Source of the DNA: Caballeronia hypogeia
GTDB lineage: Bacteria > Pseudomonadota > Gammaproteobacteria > Burkholderiales > Burkholderiaceae
Direction of reading: 5' to 3'
Assembly (NCBI RefSeq): GCF_001544875.2
Contig: NZ_FCOA02000002.1
Location: forward strand, 372,001 to 436,000
Length of the DNA: 64,000 bases
Under the pieces are notes generated by a model. The model made no database searches. It was not told the DNA's origin and saw only the letters and a list, made by a program, of their open reading frames with translations. Below are positions 37,212 through 45,347 of this stretch, piece after piece; the stretch's first letter is position 1; each line of letters begins with the position of its first letter. The translations under genes and the position numbers were made by a program.

Positions 37212-38177
37212 ATGAGCAAGCGGATTCGCAAGATCGCTCTGGAAGAGCACTTCGGCACACCGGGCTTCCAGGGATATTCGAAGAGCTTCACGCAGCACAT
37301 CGCGCCCGAAGTCCTGCGCGATCTCGCCGCGCGCCTGAGCGATTTCGACGAACAACGCATAGTTGAGATGGACCGCGCGGGCATCGACTATACGATTCTT
37401 TCGCAGACCGGGCCGAGCGTGCAGGGCGAGCCCGATGCGGCGCTCGCGATCAGCCGGGCGCAGGAAAGCAATGACTTCCTCGCGCAACAGATCGCGCGCC
37501 ATCCGTTGCGCTTCGGCGGCTTCGCCACCTTGCCGATGCACACCGCCAAAGCCGCTTCCGACGAACTCACGCGCACGATCCGCGAACTGGGCTTCAAGGG
37601 CGCGCTGGTCAACGGGCACACGCTGGGCGTCTACTACGACGATCGCGCGTACGATCCGTTCTGGGCGACGCTGCAGGAACTCGATGTGCCCTTGTACCTG
37701 CATCCGACCGACGCGTTCGTGAATCCGCGCGCGCTCGATGGTCATCCCGAACTCACCGGCGCAACCTGGGGATGGGGCGTCGAAACCGGCAGCCACGCAT
37801 TGCGTCTTCTTTTCAGCGGCGTGTTCGATCGCTTCCCCGGCGTCAGGATCATTCTCGGCCACATGGGCGAGGGCTTGCCGTTCCTGCGCTGGCGCTTCGA
37901 CAGCCGCTTCGCCGTCTACTCGCACGGCGTGAGCCTCGAACGCGCGCCGTCTGCTTACATCGGCACGAACGTCCTGATCACCACATCGGGCGTGTGCTCG
38001 GCGCCCGCGCTCATGGGCGCGATCGGCGAAATGGGCGCGGAGGCGGTGATGTTCTCGGTGGACTATCCGTATGAATCGACGGAGATCGCGGCCGACTTCA
38101 TCGAACGTGCGCCGCTCGATGACGCCACGCGCGCGCTCGTTTGTCACGGCAATGCCGAACGCATCTTCCGGCTTTGA
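37212..38177 (+). CDS. picC: Amidohydrolase-family non-oxidative decarboxylase (probable 3,6-dihydroxypicolinate decarboxylase)
   Basis: A 321-residue TIM-barrel metal enzyme of the amidohydrolase-2/ACMSD group, which also holds gamma-resorcylate and 2,3-dihydroxybenzoate decarboxylases. Metal-site elements visible are E11-x-H13 (LEEHF), a His in LYLHPTDAF, ILGHMGEGLPFLRWRFDSR, and the late Asp in SVDYPYEST. ATG 37212 is preferred over a GTG at 37206 because GAGG lies 5 nt upstream. In picolinate degradation such an enzyme (PicC of Alcaligenes faecalis) converts 3,6-dihydroxypicolinate to 2,5-dihydroxypyridine. Its position between the two oxygenases and the 2,5-dihydroxypyridine genes fits exactly. 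Confidence 0.8.
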   Translation: MSKRIRKIALEEHFGTPGFQGYSKSFTQHIAPEVLRDLAARLSDFDEQRIVEMDRAGIDYTILSQTGPSVQGEPDAALAISRAQESNDFLAQQIARHPLRFGGFATLPMHTAKAASDELTRTIRELGFKGALVNGHTLGVYYDDRAYDPFWATLQELDVPLYLHPTDAFVNPRALDGHPELTGATWGWGVETGSHALRLLFSGVFDRFPGVRIILGHMGEGLPFLRWRFDSRFAVYSHGVSLERAPSAYIGTNVLITTSGVCSAPALMGAIGEMGAEAVMFSVDYPYESTEIAADFIERAPLDDATRALVCHGNAERIFRL

Positions 38178-38211
38178 TGAACCTACCCGACTCAAGAACA
38201 TGGAGCAGCAA

Positions 38212-38964
38212 ATGACGAAGCCTTATCGCATCGGCCAGATCGTGCCGAGCTCGAATACGACGATGGAAACCGAGATTCCAGCGATGCTGCTCGCCCGGCA
38301 GACGATCCGTCCGGAACGCTTCACCTTCCATTCGAGCCGCATGCGCATGAAGAAGGTGGTCAAGGAAGAACTCGCGGCAATGGATGCCGAGTCGGACCGT
38401 TGCGCGGTCGAGTTGTCGGATGCGCGTGTCGATGTGCTCGGCTATGCGTGTCTCGTCGCAATCATGGCGATGGGGCACGGCTACCATCGCGTGTCGCAGA
38501 AACGTCTGCACGAACGCACGGTCGAGAACGGCGGCGCCGCGCCCGTCATAACGAGCGCGGGCGCGCTGGTCGATGCGTTGAAGGTGATCGGCGCGAAACG
38601 CGTGGTCGTGGTCGCGCCGTATATGAAGCCGCTGACCGAGCTCGTCGTCGACTACATTCGCAGCGAAGATTACGAAGTGATCGACTATCGTGCGCTCGAG
38701 ATTCCCGACAATCTCGAAGTGGGCCGTCACGATCCGGCGCGTCTGCCCGAGATCGTCATGTCGATGCGCTATCAGGAAGCCGACGCCATCGTGCTGTCCG
38801 CGTGCGTGCAGATGCCGTCGCTGCCCGCGATCGCCAAGGTCGAAGCGATGACCGGCAAGCCCGTCATCACCGCTGCCGTCGCCACGACCTACGCAATGCT
38901 CAGGCAACTCGGACTCGAACCGATCGTGCCGGGCGCGGGCGCGTTGCTGTCCGGCGCGTACTGA
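38212..38964 (+). CDS. nicE: Maleate cis-trans isomerase (Asp/Glu racemase superfamily)
   Basis: A 250-residue enzyme converting maleate to fumarate, the last step before the TCA cycle. The start at 38212 is chosen for GGAG 6 nt upstream and the family-standard N-terminus. The two catalytic cysteines are C80 (LGYACLVAI) and C198 (VLSACVQMPS); the N-terminal IGQIVPSSNTTMETEIPAM is the maleate-isomerase signature that separates it from arylmalonate decarboxylases and racemases. Also called MaiA. Confidence 0.88.
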   Translation: MTKPYRIGQIVPSSNTTMETEIPAMLLARQTIRPERFTFHSSRMRMKKVVKEELAAMDAESDRCAVELSDARVDVLGYACLVAIMAMGHGYHRVSQKRLHERTVENGGAAPVITSAGALVDALKVIGAKRVVVVAPYMKPLTELVVDYIRSEDYEVIDYRALEIPDNLEVGRHDPARLPEIVMSMRYQEADAIVLSACVQMPSLPAIAKVEAMTGKPVITAAVATTYAMLRQLGLEPIVPGAGALLSGAY

Positions 38965-38975
38965 CAGAGGCGAAC

Positions 38976-39824
38976 ATGTCGACCTATCTTTATGGCGCGA
39001 ACGTTCAGGCCAACGGCATCCGTCAGCATTATTTGCGCTACGGCGGCGCGCGCGCGGAACTCGATCCGGTGATCATCGTGCCGGGCATTACGAGTCCGGC
39101 GGTGACCTGGGGATTCGTCGCGGAGCATCTCGGCGAGGTCTTCGACACCTACGTGCTCGATGTGCGCGGACGCGGACTGTCATCAGCATCCGATTCGCTC
39201 GACTACAGCCTCGATGCGCAAGCCGCCGACCTGATCGCCTTCGCAACGGCTCTGGGCATGGAGCGTTACAGCGTGCTCGGGCATTCGATGGGCGCGCGCA
39301 TCGGCATTCGTGCTGCGCGTGCGAAACCGGTGGGCATGGCCCGTCTCGCGATGATCGATCCGCCGGTGTCGGGTCCGGGGCGCCGTCCGTATCCGTCGCA
39401 ATTGCCCTGGTACATCGATTCGATTCGTCAGTCGCGCGAAGGCATGACCGCCGATGCAATGCGCGCGTTCTGCACGACATGGACCGACGAGCAACTCGCG
39501 TTGCGCGCCGAATGGCTGCATACATGCGATGAACGCGCGATTCGCGCGAGCTTCGAAGGCTTCCACGCGGATGACATTCACGCCGATCTCGCGCATCTGA
39601 AGATTCCCGCATTGCTGGTCACGGCAGGAAGAGGCGATGTCGTACGTGATGAAGACGTCGAGGAAATCCGCGCGCTCGTGCCTCAACTCGACCATACGCG
39701 CGTGAAAAACGCGGGCCACATGATTCCGTGGGATGACGAAGCCGGATTCCACGCCGCGCTCGGCGGTTTCCTCGGCGCATCCGTGCCGCCGCTCGCTCAA
39801 GGAGACAGGCATGCCAGTCAGTGA
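38976..39824 (+). CDS. nicD: N-formylmaleamate deformylase (alpha/beta hydrolase)
   Basis: A 282-residue alpha/beta hydrolase with nucleophile elbow GHSMG (S104), oxyanion region PGITSPAVTWGF, and the catalytic His in GHMIPWDD near the C-terminus. RGRGLSS after the third strand is typical. In the maleamate pathway it releases formate from N-formylmaleamate, the ring-cleavage product of 2,5-dihydroxypyridine. It starts 11 nt after the isomerase gene and overlaps the dioxygenase gene by 14 nt. The specific reaction is assigned from context plus overall similarity to NicD. Confidence 0.83.
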   Translation: MSTYLYGANVQANGIRQHYLRYGGARAELDPVIIVPGITSPAVTWGFVAEHLGEVFDTYVLDVRGRGLSSASDSLDYSLDAQAADLIAFATALGMERYSVLGHSMGARIGIRAARAKPVGMARLAMIDPPVSGPGRRPYPSQLPWYIDSIRQSREGMTADAMRAFCTTWTDEQLALRAEWLHTCDERAIRASFEGFHADDIHADLAHLKIPALLVTAGRGDVVRDEDVEEIRALVPQLDHTRVKNAGHMIPWDDEAGFHAALGGFLGASVPPLAQGDRHASQ

Positions 39825-40845
39825 TTACCAGATGGTCGATGCATGGACGAAGGTGCTCAAGCTCTCTCGTCTCGAGGCGGGGCAAACAGTCACGATTCTC
39901 ACGAGCGCATCCACGCATCCTCAGACGCTCTCGACGGCGCTGATCGCCACGCAATCGATGAGTGCGATCGTCAATCGGCTGGACCTTCCTCCTGTGAACG
40001 GCGAAAAAGCCCTGAGCCGCGATTCGCTCGCCTATCTCGGCACGACGCCGCTCACGGGCAATCGCGCCGCCATCGCCGCGCTGAAGGAAAGCGATCTCGT
40101 GCTCGATCTGATGACGCTGCTGTTCTCGCCCGAGCAACTCGATATTCTCAAGACCGGCACGAAGATTCTTCTTGCCGTCGAACCGCCTGAAGTGCTCACA
40201 CGTCTCGTGCCGACATCCGCCGATCGCGAGCGCGTGCTCGCCGCGCAAGCGCGCATAGCGCGCGCGAAAGAGATGCACATCGTGTCGGCGGCCGGCACGG
40301 ATTTCCGTTGTCCGCTGGGCGAGTTCGAGCCGATCGCCGAATACGGTTTCGTCGATGAGCCTGGGCGCTGGGATCACTGGCCGAGCGGTTTTGCACTGAC
40401 CTTTCCGAACGATAAAGAGGCGCACGGCCGCATCGTGATCGATCGCGGCGATATCCTGCTGCCGCAAAAGAGCTACGTGCAGGAGCGCATCGAACTGACG
40501 GTCGAGGGCGGTTATGCAACGCGCATCGACGGCGGCACCGACGCGCAACTGCTCAGCGAGTACATGTCGACCTTCAACGATCCCGAAGCCTATGCGATCT
40601 CGCATATCGGCTGGGGATTGCAGCCTCGCGCGCACTGGTCGACGCTCGGGCTCTACGATCGCGAGGCGACCATCGGCATGGATGCGCGCGCGTTCGAAGG
40701 CAACTTCCTGTTCTCGCTCGGACCGAACAACGAAGCAGGTGGTAGCCGCACGACGACGTGTCATATCGACATTCCCTTGCGTCATTGCGATGTCTTTCTC
40801 GATGGCGACGCCGTCGTGCGCGATGGCGTGGTGCTCGAGCGCTGA
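39811..40845 (+). CDS. nicX: 2,5-dihydroxypyridine 5,6-dioxygenase (M29 aminopeptidase-like fold)
   Basis: A 344-residue non-heme Fe(II) extradiol-type dioxygenase of the NicX family, which resembles leucyl aminopeptidases. ATG 39811 has AAGGAGACAGG directly upstream. The late His/Asp motifs expected for iron binding are visible as AISHIGWGLQPRAHW and TTCHIDIPLRHCDVFLDG. It opens the ring of 2,5-dihydroxypyridine to N-formylmaleamate. This unusual fold is highly specific to the maleamate pathway and is the strongest single marker of what the cluster degrades. Confidence 0.87.
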   Translation: MPVSDYQMVDAWTKVLKLSRLEAGQTVTILTSASTHPQTLSTALIATQSMSAIVNRLDLPPVNGEKALSRDSLAYLGTTPLTGNRAAIAALKESDLVLDLMTLLFSPEQLDILKTGTKILLAVEPPEVLTRLVPTSADRERVLAAQARIARAKEMHIVSAAGTDFRCPLGEFEPIAEYGFVDEPGRWDHWPSGFALTFPNDKEAHGRIVIDRGDILLPQKSYVQERIELTVEGGYATRIDGGTDAQLLSEYMSTFNDPEAYAISHIGWGLQPRAHWSTLGLYDREATIGMDARAFEGNFLFSLGPNNEAGGSRTTTCHIDIPLRHCDVFLDGDAVVRDGVVLER

Positions 40846-40871
40846 TCCACGAAAACACGAAAAACACACAC

Positions 40872-41495
40872 ATGTCCCACGATATCGAAACCTACAAGCG
40901 TCAGAGCTTCGGCTCGATGCTGGAGCCGAAAGCGCCGGTCGGTCTGTTGATCGTCGACTTCGTGAACGGCTTCGCGAATCCCGAAGTGTTCGGCGGCGGC
41001 AATATTCCGCAGGCGATCGAGAACACGATTCCGCTGCTGGCGCATGCACGAGAGAAGGGCTGGCCGGTCGCGCATAGCCGCATCGTCTTCGCCGACGACG
41101 ACGCCGATCACAACGTCTTCACCATGAAAGTGCCGGGCCTGCTCGCGTTGAAAGAGCAGTCGCACGACAGCGCGATCGTGTCGCAACTCACGCCGCGCGA
41201 TGGCGAACTCGTCGTGCGCAAGACGGTTCCATCGGCGTTCTTCGGCACTTCGCTCGCGGCATGGCTCACGCAGCACGGAGCACGCACGCTGGTGATCGCG
41301 GGGGCGGTGACGAGTGGCTGCGTGCGCTCGTCCGTCGTCGATGCAATGCAATACGGCTTTCGTCCGTTCGTGCTGTCGGACTGTGTCGGCGATCGGGCGA
41401 TTGCACCGCATGACGCCAATCTCTTCGACATGGCTCAGAAATACGCCGCCGTGATGCAGCGCGACGAAGCGCTGGAACTGCTCGGCAATCTTTGA
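40872..41495 (+). CDS. nicF: Maleamate amidohydrolase (isochorismatase-like cysteine hydrolase)
   Basis: A 207-residue isochorismatase-fold hydrolase with the catalytic triad D29 (IVDFVNGF), K117 (VRKTVPSAFFGT) and C150 (VTSGCVRSS). It removes ammonia from maleamate to give maleate. It lies 26 nt after the dioxygenase gene. N-carbamoylsarcosine amidases share the fold, so the substrate rests on its location beside NicX/NicD/NicE homologues. Confidence 0.87.
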   Translation: MSHDIETYKRQSFGSMLEPKAPVGLLIVDFVNGFANPEVFGGGNIPQAIENTIPLLAHAREKGWPVAHSRIVFADDDADHNVFTMKVPGLLALKEQSHDSAIVSQLTPRDGELVVRKTVPSAFFGTSLAAWLTQHGARTLVIAGAVTSGCVRSSVVDAMQYGFRPFVLSDCVGDRAIAPHDANLFDMAQKYAAVMQRDEALELLGNL

Positions 41496-41529
41496 TCAGC
41501 TCGAAGTCCGCCACGCGCATGGGATCGTT

Positions 41530-43125
41530 ATGGCCACGTCTCTATCGGAGCGCTCGCATCGCACAGTCACGCGTCACGAGTTCACGCTGATCGTCGCGTC
41601 GTCATTCGGCGCGCTGCTCGAATGGTACGACTTCTATATCTACGCGGCGCTCGCGGGCACGTTCAGCATGCTGTTCTTCCCGGGCGGCAACGATACCGTG
41701 GCGTTTCTGGCCAGCCTCGCCACCTTCGGCGCAGGCTTTCTCGTGCGGCCGCTCGGCGCACTGTTCTTCGGGCGACTCGGCGACAGGATCGGCCGGAAGT
41801 ACACGTTCATGGCGACCATTGTGCTGATGGGCGTGGCGACGGTTGGCGTCGGCTTGCTGCCTTCGTTCGAACGAATCGGCATATGGGCGCCGATTCTGCT
41901 CGTGTCGCTGCGGCTCCTGCAGGGTTTCGCGCTCGGCGGCGAAACGGGCGGAGCGGCCACGTATCTCGCGGAACATTCGCCGGCGGAACGTCGCGGCTTC
42001 TATACAAGCTCGCTTCAGACCACGGCGACGCTCGGTCTGCTTGCGTCGATTGCGGCGGTCAGCATCAGCCGCGCCTTGATGGACGACGTCGCGTTCAAAA
42101 GCTGGGGCTGGCGTATGCCGTTTCTCGTCTCGGTGGTACTGCTCGCCATTTCCGTCTGGCTGCGCACGCGGCTCGCGGAATCGCCGACGTTTCGCGACAT
42201 GAAGCAGGCCGGACGATTGTCTGCCTCACCGATCGGCGAGAGCTTCGGCAAATGGGATAACCTCAAATACGTGCTGATCATGTTGTTCAGCACGGCATCG
42301 GGCGTGGGCGTCATATTCGGCACCGGCCATTTCTATTCGATGTACTTCCTCCAAAACACGCTGAAGGTTGCGCCGAACACGGTGAATCTGTTTCTCGCCA
42401 TCGCGCTGATCGCCGTGTTTCCGTTTTATCTCCTGTTCGGCTGGCTGTCCGACCGCATCGGCAGAAAATGGATCATGATGCTCGCGTGCCTGCTGCTCGC
42501 CGCGACCACGCAGCCGATCTTCCACGCGCTCACGCATTACGCCAATCCTCAGCTGGAGGCGTTTCAAAGGCGTGCCCCGGTGACAGTTCGCGCCGACGAT
42601 TGCCGCTTCACGCTGTTCTCCGCTCCGGTGACCGAGTGCGATCGCATACGCGGGTTCTTGAGCGCGTCCGGTGTCTCATACGACCAGGCGCCGCAGCAGG
42701 CGGGCGAGGGCGCGACGACCACGATCGGTTCGACGATCGTGCGCGGCAGCGACCGGCATGCGCTAGAAGAAGCGCTCCTTGCATCGGGATGGTCGGCGCA
42801 CGCGGACCCCGCGCGCATCGACGCACCGATGGTCGTCTTCCTGATGTGGCTGTTGCTGCTCTATCTCGCGATGGTCTACGGCCCCATGGCCGCGTTCATG
42901 GTCGAGCTGTTTCCGGCGCGCATCCGCTACACGTCGCTATCGTTGCCGTTCCATCTCGGCTCTGGATGGTTCGGCGGCATGCTGCCGTTCGTCGTGTCGG
43001 CCATGGCGGTCGCGCGCGGCGATGTGTACTTCGGGCTCTGGTATCCGGTCGTGATCGCGGTCGTTTCTTTCGCGGTCGGCGCGTGCTTCGTGCCCGAGAC
43101 GTACCGCCGCGATATCTCACGCTAG
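41530..43125 (+). CDS. MHS-family MFS transporter with a large soluble insertion
   Basis: A 531-residue metabolite:H+ symporter-type permease. N-terminal MHS hallmark SSFGALLEWYDFYIYAALAG and the GRLGDRIGRKYTFMATIVLMG loop are present. Between helices about 9 and 10 there is an extra soluble segment of roughly 95 residues (about 336-430, containing VRADDCRFTLFSAPVTECDRIRGF and several Cys), absent from ordinary MHS proteins such as ShiA. It follows the amidase gene by 34 nt, so it is probably the operon's importer of picolinate or a related acid. Confidence 0.87.
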   Translation: MATSLSERSHRTVTRHEFTLIVASSFGALLEWYDFYIYAALAGTFSMLFFPGGNDTVAFLASLATFGAGFLVRPLGALFFGRLGDRIGRKYTFMATIVLMGVATVGVGLLPSFERIGIWAPILLVSLRLLQGFALGGETGGAATYLAEHSPAERRGFYTSSLQTTATLGLLASIAAVSISRALMDDVAFKSWGWRMPFLVSVVLLAISVWLRTRLAESPTFRDMKQAGRLSASPIGESFGKWDNLKYVLIMLFSTASGVGVIFGTGHFYSMYFLQNTLKVAPNTVNLFLAIALIAVFPFYLLFGWLSDRIGRKWIMMLACLLLAATTQPIFHALTHYANPQLEAFQRRAPVTVRADDCRFTLFSAPVTECDRIRGFLSASGVSYDQAPQQAGEGATTTIGSTIVRGSDRHALEEALLASGWSAHADPARIDAPMVVFLMWLLLLYLAMVYGPMAAFMVELFPARIRYTSLSLPFHLGSGWFGGMLPFVVSAMAVARGDVYFGLWYPVVIAVVSFAVGACFVPETYRRDISR

Positions 43126-43632
43126 TCAGTCGAAATGCTTGAGCGAAGTCCTGCCGTACTGGTTATTGCCCTCGACGAGCTGCATCATCATGCGCACGAA
43201 ATGAACGCGATCTTCGGCACTCAGCGGGTCGAGAAATTTCACCTGGGCTTCGCGCATGCTGCCGTACATGTCCTTCATCACGCGGCGGCCTTTCGCGGTG
43301 ATGTTGGCGAGCTTGAGCCGACCATCGTGCGGGCTCGGCTCGCGCTTGACGAGGCCGCGCTCCTCGAGGCGGCGCAGCACGTCGGCCATGGTCGTGCGGT
43401 CGACGCCGACTTCCGCGCACAGCGAGGTCTGATCGAGCCCGGGCCGCTCGCTCAGGGTCGTCAGCAAGCCGTATTGCACGGGCGTGATCGAGAAATCCTT
43501 GCAGCACTCGAAAAACAGCGCGATATGAATCTGATTGAGCCGCCGGACCAGAAAGCCCGGGCGCTGCCACAAATGCCCGGTCTCGATTCCGCCTTCGGAG
43601 ACGGCAGTTTTTTTCGCGGCTACGGTGGCCAT
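43126..43632 (-). CDS. picR: MarR-family transcriptional regulator of the picolinate cluster
   Basis: A 168-residue winged-helix regulator. The start at 43632 (MATVAAKKTAV) is preferred for GGGTAAAG upstream. The wHTH lies at about residues 60-110 (FSITPVQYGLLTTLSERPG, QTSLCAEVGVDRTTMADVLRRLEERGLVKR). It is tail-to-tail with the transporter gene (adjacent stops) and its promoter faces the second MFS gene, across a region with two TCAG-N4-CTGA motifs. It resembles NicR/PicR repressors, whose effectors are pathway hydroxypyridine acids; the effector here is inference. Confidence 0.85.
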   Translation of the reverse strand: MATVAAKKTAVSEGGIETGHLWQRPGFLVRRLNQIHIALFFECCKDFSITPVQYGLLTTLSERPGLDQTSLCAEVGVDRTTMADVLRRLEERGLVKREPSPHDGRLKLANITAKGRRVMKDMYGSMREAQVKFLDPLSAEDRVHFVRMMMQLVEGNNQYGRTSLKHFD

Positions 43633-43791
43633 CTTTACCCTTTTTCGAAGAAGTTCTGTCAGTCGCAAGTGTAGCGTTCGCACGGCGCGTTTGTCATAAC
43701 CGATGTCATTCGCGGTGCGTGACGCACCGTCACGAACCTAGGTGCGGTCAGAGTTGCGCAGTCATTTTTTTCCGGATACAAATCATATCCA

Positions 43792-43803
43792 TCAGCGTAC
43801 TGA
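43792..43803. promoter_or_regulatory. TCAG-N4-CTGA operator candidate (site 2)
   Basis: TCAGCGTACTGA, nearly identical to TCAGCATACTGA in front of the ferredoxin gene; both are preceded by CA. It lies 160 nt from the MarR start and 147 nt from the MFS start. Confidence 0.65.
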
Positions 43804-43888
43804 CGAAATGCTGATGGCAGTAGCGCAGGAAGTCAATGATGCTGGTCAACACATGAAGTCAACACAACGATGCGTCGCACGAACGATC

Positions 43889-43900
43889 AGCATGCTGATT
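43889..43900. promoter_or_regulatory. TCAG-N4-CTGA operator candidate (site 3), core of a 14-bp palindrome
   Basis: TCAGCATGCTGA sits inside the perfect palindrome ATCAGCATGCTGAT (43888-43901). It lies 50 nt upstream of the second MFS start, a position suited to repression of that gene. Confidence 0.65.
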
Positions 43901-43949
43901 ACATGGCGAATGCGTTGAACGTCACCTCACTCAGAGTCTGGAGCCAAAG

Positions 43950-45275
43950 ATGAGTTCTACCCCAGTACAGACGGACGACGTCGCCATCCACGGGCGGTCG
44001 ATGTCTCGCAACGATATCAAGACGCTCATGCTCGCGTCGCTCGGCGGTGCGCTGGAATACTACGACTTCATCGTCGCGGTCTTCTTCACCAAGCTGCTCG
44101 CCACCGTGTTCTTTCCGCCTCAAACGCCGGAATGGCTCGCGCAGCTCGAAGTCTTCTGCATTTTCGCGGCGGGCTATCTCGTGCGTCCTATCGGCGGCAT
44201 CTTCTTCGCCCACTTCGGCGATCGCATCGGCCGCAAGAAGATGTTCGCGCTGAGCCTGTTTCTGATGGCAGCGCCTACGTTGCTCATCGGTCTGTTGCCG
44301 AGCTACGCGACGCTCGGCATGATTGCGCCGCTGCTCTTTTTGCTGTGCCGCGTGCTGCAAGGGCTTTCGGTCGGCGGGGAAGTGCCGGGCGCTTGGATCT
44401 TCTGCTCGGAGCACGTGAGGCGCGACCGCGTCGGTCTCGCGTGCGGTCTGCTGATGTCGGGTCTGTGCACGGGCATTTTGCTCGGCGCGTTGTCGGCGAA
44501 GTTCCTGATCGGCAACATGGATGCGGCCGACCTCAAGAGCTGGGGCTGGCGTCTGCCGTTCATCGCGGGCGGCCTGTTCGGGCTGATCTCGGTGTATCTG
44601 CGCCGCTATCTGCAGGAGACGCCGGTGTTCGAAGCGCTGCGCGCCAAGCGCGAAGCCGACGCGCGTCTGCCGCTCGCGGTCGTGCTGAAGGAGCATCGCG
44701 GCGCGGTAATCGTCTCGCTGCTCGCGACGTGGGTGTTCTCGGGCATCTTCGTGCTGTACTTCCTCTATACGCCGACCTTCCTGCAAGCGCAGTTTCACTT
44801 CGCGCCGAAGGATGTTTTCACCAACAACTCGTGGTCGATCTTCGGCCTGATTCTCGGCAGCACGTTCGCGGGCTGGGCGGCCGACAAGATCGGCGGCGGG
44901 CGCGCGTATGCGATTGGCAGCGTCGCGATGCTGCTGGTCTGCGGCGCGTTCTACATGAGCCTGAGCGCGGGCAGCCAGTCGGTGTGGGCGCTGTATATCG
45001 CCGGCGGCTTTCTCATCGGCACCATCACGCTCGGGCCGTACATCATCGTCAAGAGCTTTCCGCCTGAAGTGCGCTTCACGGGATTCGCGCTCTCGTATAA
45101 CACCGCGTATGCGATTTTCGGCGGCACCGCGCCTGCGATCGCGTCGTTCCTGGTCGGACGGCAGGGCATCACGATGGCGCCCGCATGGTACATTTGCGCG
45201 CTTTGCGTGCTCGGCTTGATCATCGGTCTGATGTGGCGTGCGCCCGTGCATGCCGAAGCGTCGGCCGCGCATTGA
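43950..45275 (+). CDS. MHS-family MFS transporter
   Basis: A 441-residue, about 12-helix permease. Signature stretches are LGGALEYYDFIVAVFFTKLLA, HFGDRIGRKKMFALSLFLM and RVLQGLSVGGEVPGAWIF; the second half has YTPTFLQAQFHF and the loop WAADKIGGG. It is preceded by the candidate MarR operators, so it is likely part of the same regulon and a second importer for a pyridine carboxylate or pathway intermediate. Substrate not readable from sequence. Confidence 0.87.
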   Translation: MSSTPVQTDDVAIHGRSMSRNDIKTLMLASLGGALEYYDFIVAVFFTKLLATVFFPPQTPEWLAQLEVFCIFAAGYLVRPIGGIFFAHFGDRIGRKKMFALSLFLMAAPTLLIGLLPSYATLGMIAPLLFLLCRVLQGLSVGGEVPGAWIFCSEHVRRDRVGLACGLLMSGLCTGILLGALSAKFLIGNMDAADLKSWGWRLPFIAGGLFGLISVYLRRYLQETPVFEALRAKREADARLPLAVVLKEHRGAVIVSLLATWVFSGIFVLYFLYTPTFLQAQFHFAPKDVFTNNSWSIFGLILGSTFAGWAADKIGGGRAYAIGSVAMLLVCGAFYMSLSAGSQSVWALYIAGGFLIGTITLGPYIIVKSFPPEVRFTGFALSYNTAYAIFGGTAPAIASFLVGRQGITMAPAWYICALCVLGLIIGLMWRAPVHAEASAAH

Positions 45276-45347
45276 CGCCCGAGTTTTTCATCCGACGCGG
45301 TTCCGCGTTTCATTGTGCGCGGGATCGCATCCGACTGAGTGCTTTCC

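Larger units (their letters stand above)
43633..43949. other. Divergent regulatory region between the MarR gene and the second MFS gene
   Basis: About 317 bp without a gene. It is less GC-rich than its surroundings and holds two TCAG-N4-CTGA motifs (annotated separately) and an 8-bp inverted repeat CCATCAGC/GCTGATGG (43789-43796 and 43810-43817) that encloses the first motif. Both flanking genes must have promoters here; I see no unambiguous -35/-10 pair. Confidence 0.6.

Noticed and set aside
38400..38975. N-terminal extension of the NicD reading frame
   Set aside because: The frame is open far upstream, but it overlaps the maleate isomerase gene; the ATG at 38976 gives the family-standard N-terminus.
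29322..41495. Nicotinate (NicA/NicB/NicC) pathway as the main reading of the cluster
   Set aside because: The NicX/D/F/E enzymes are shared, but there is no flavin-dependent NicC and no two-component NicAB with cytochrome domains; instead a four-part Rieske oxygenase and a decarboxylase are present, which match the picolinate route.
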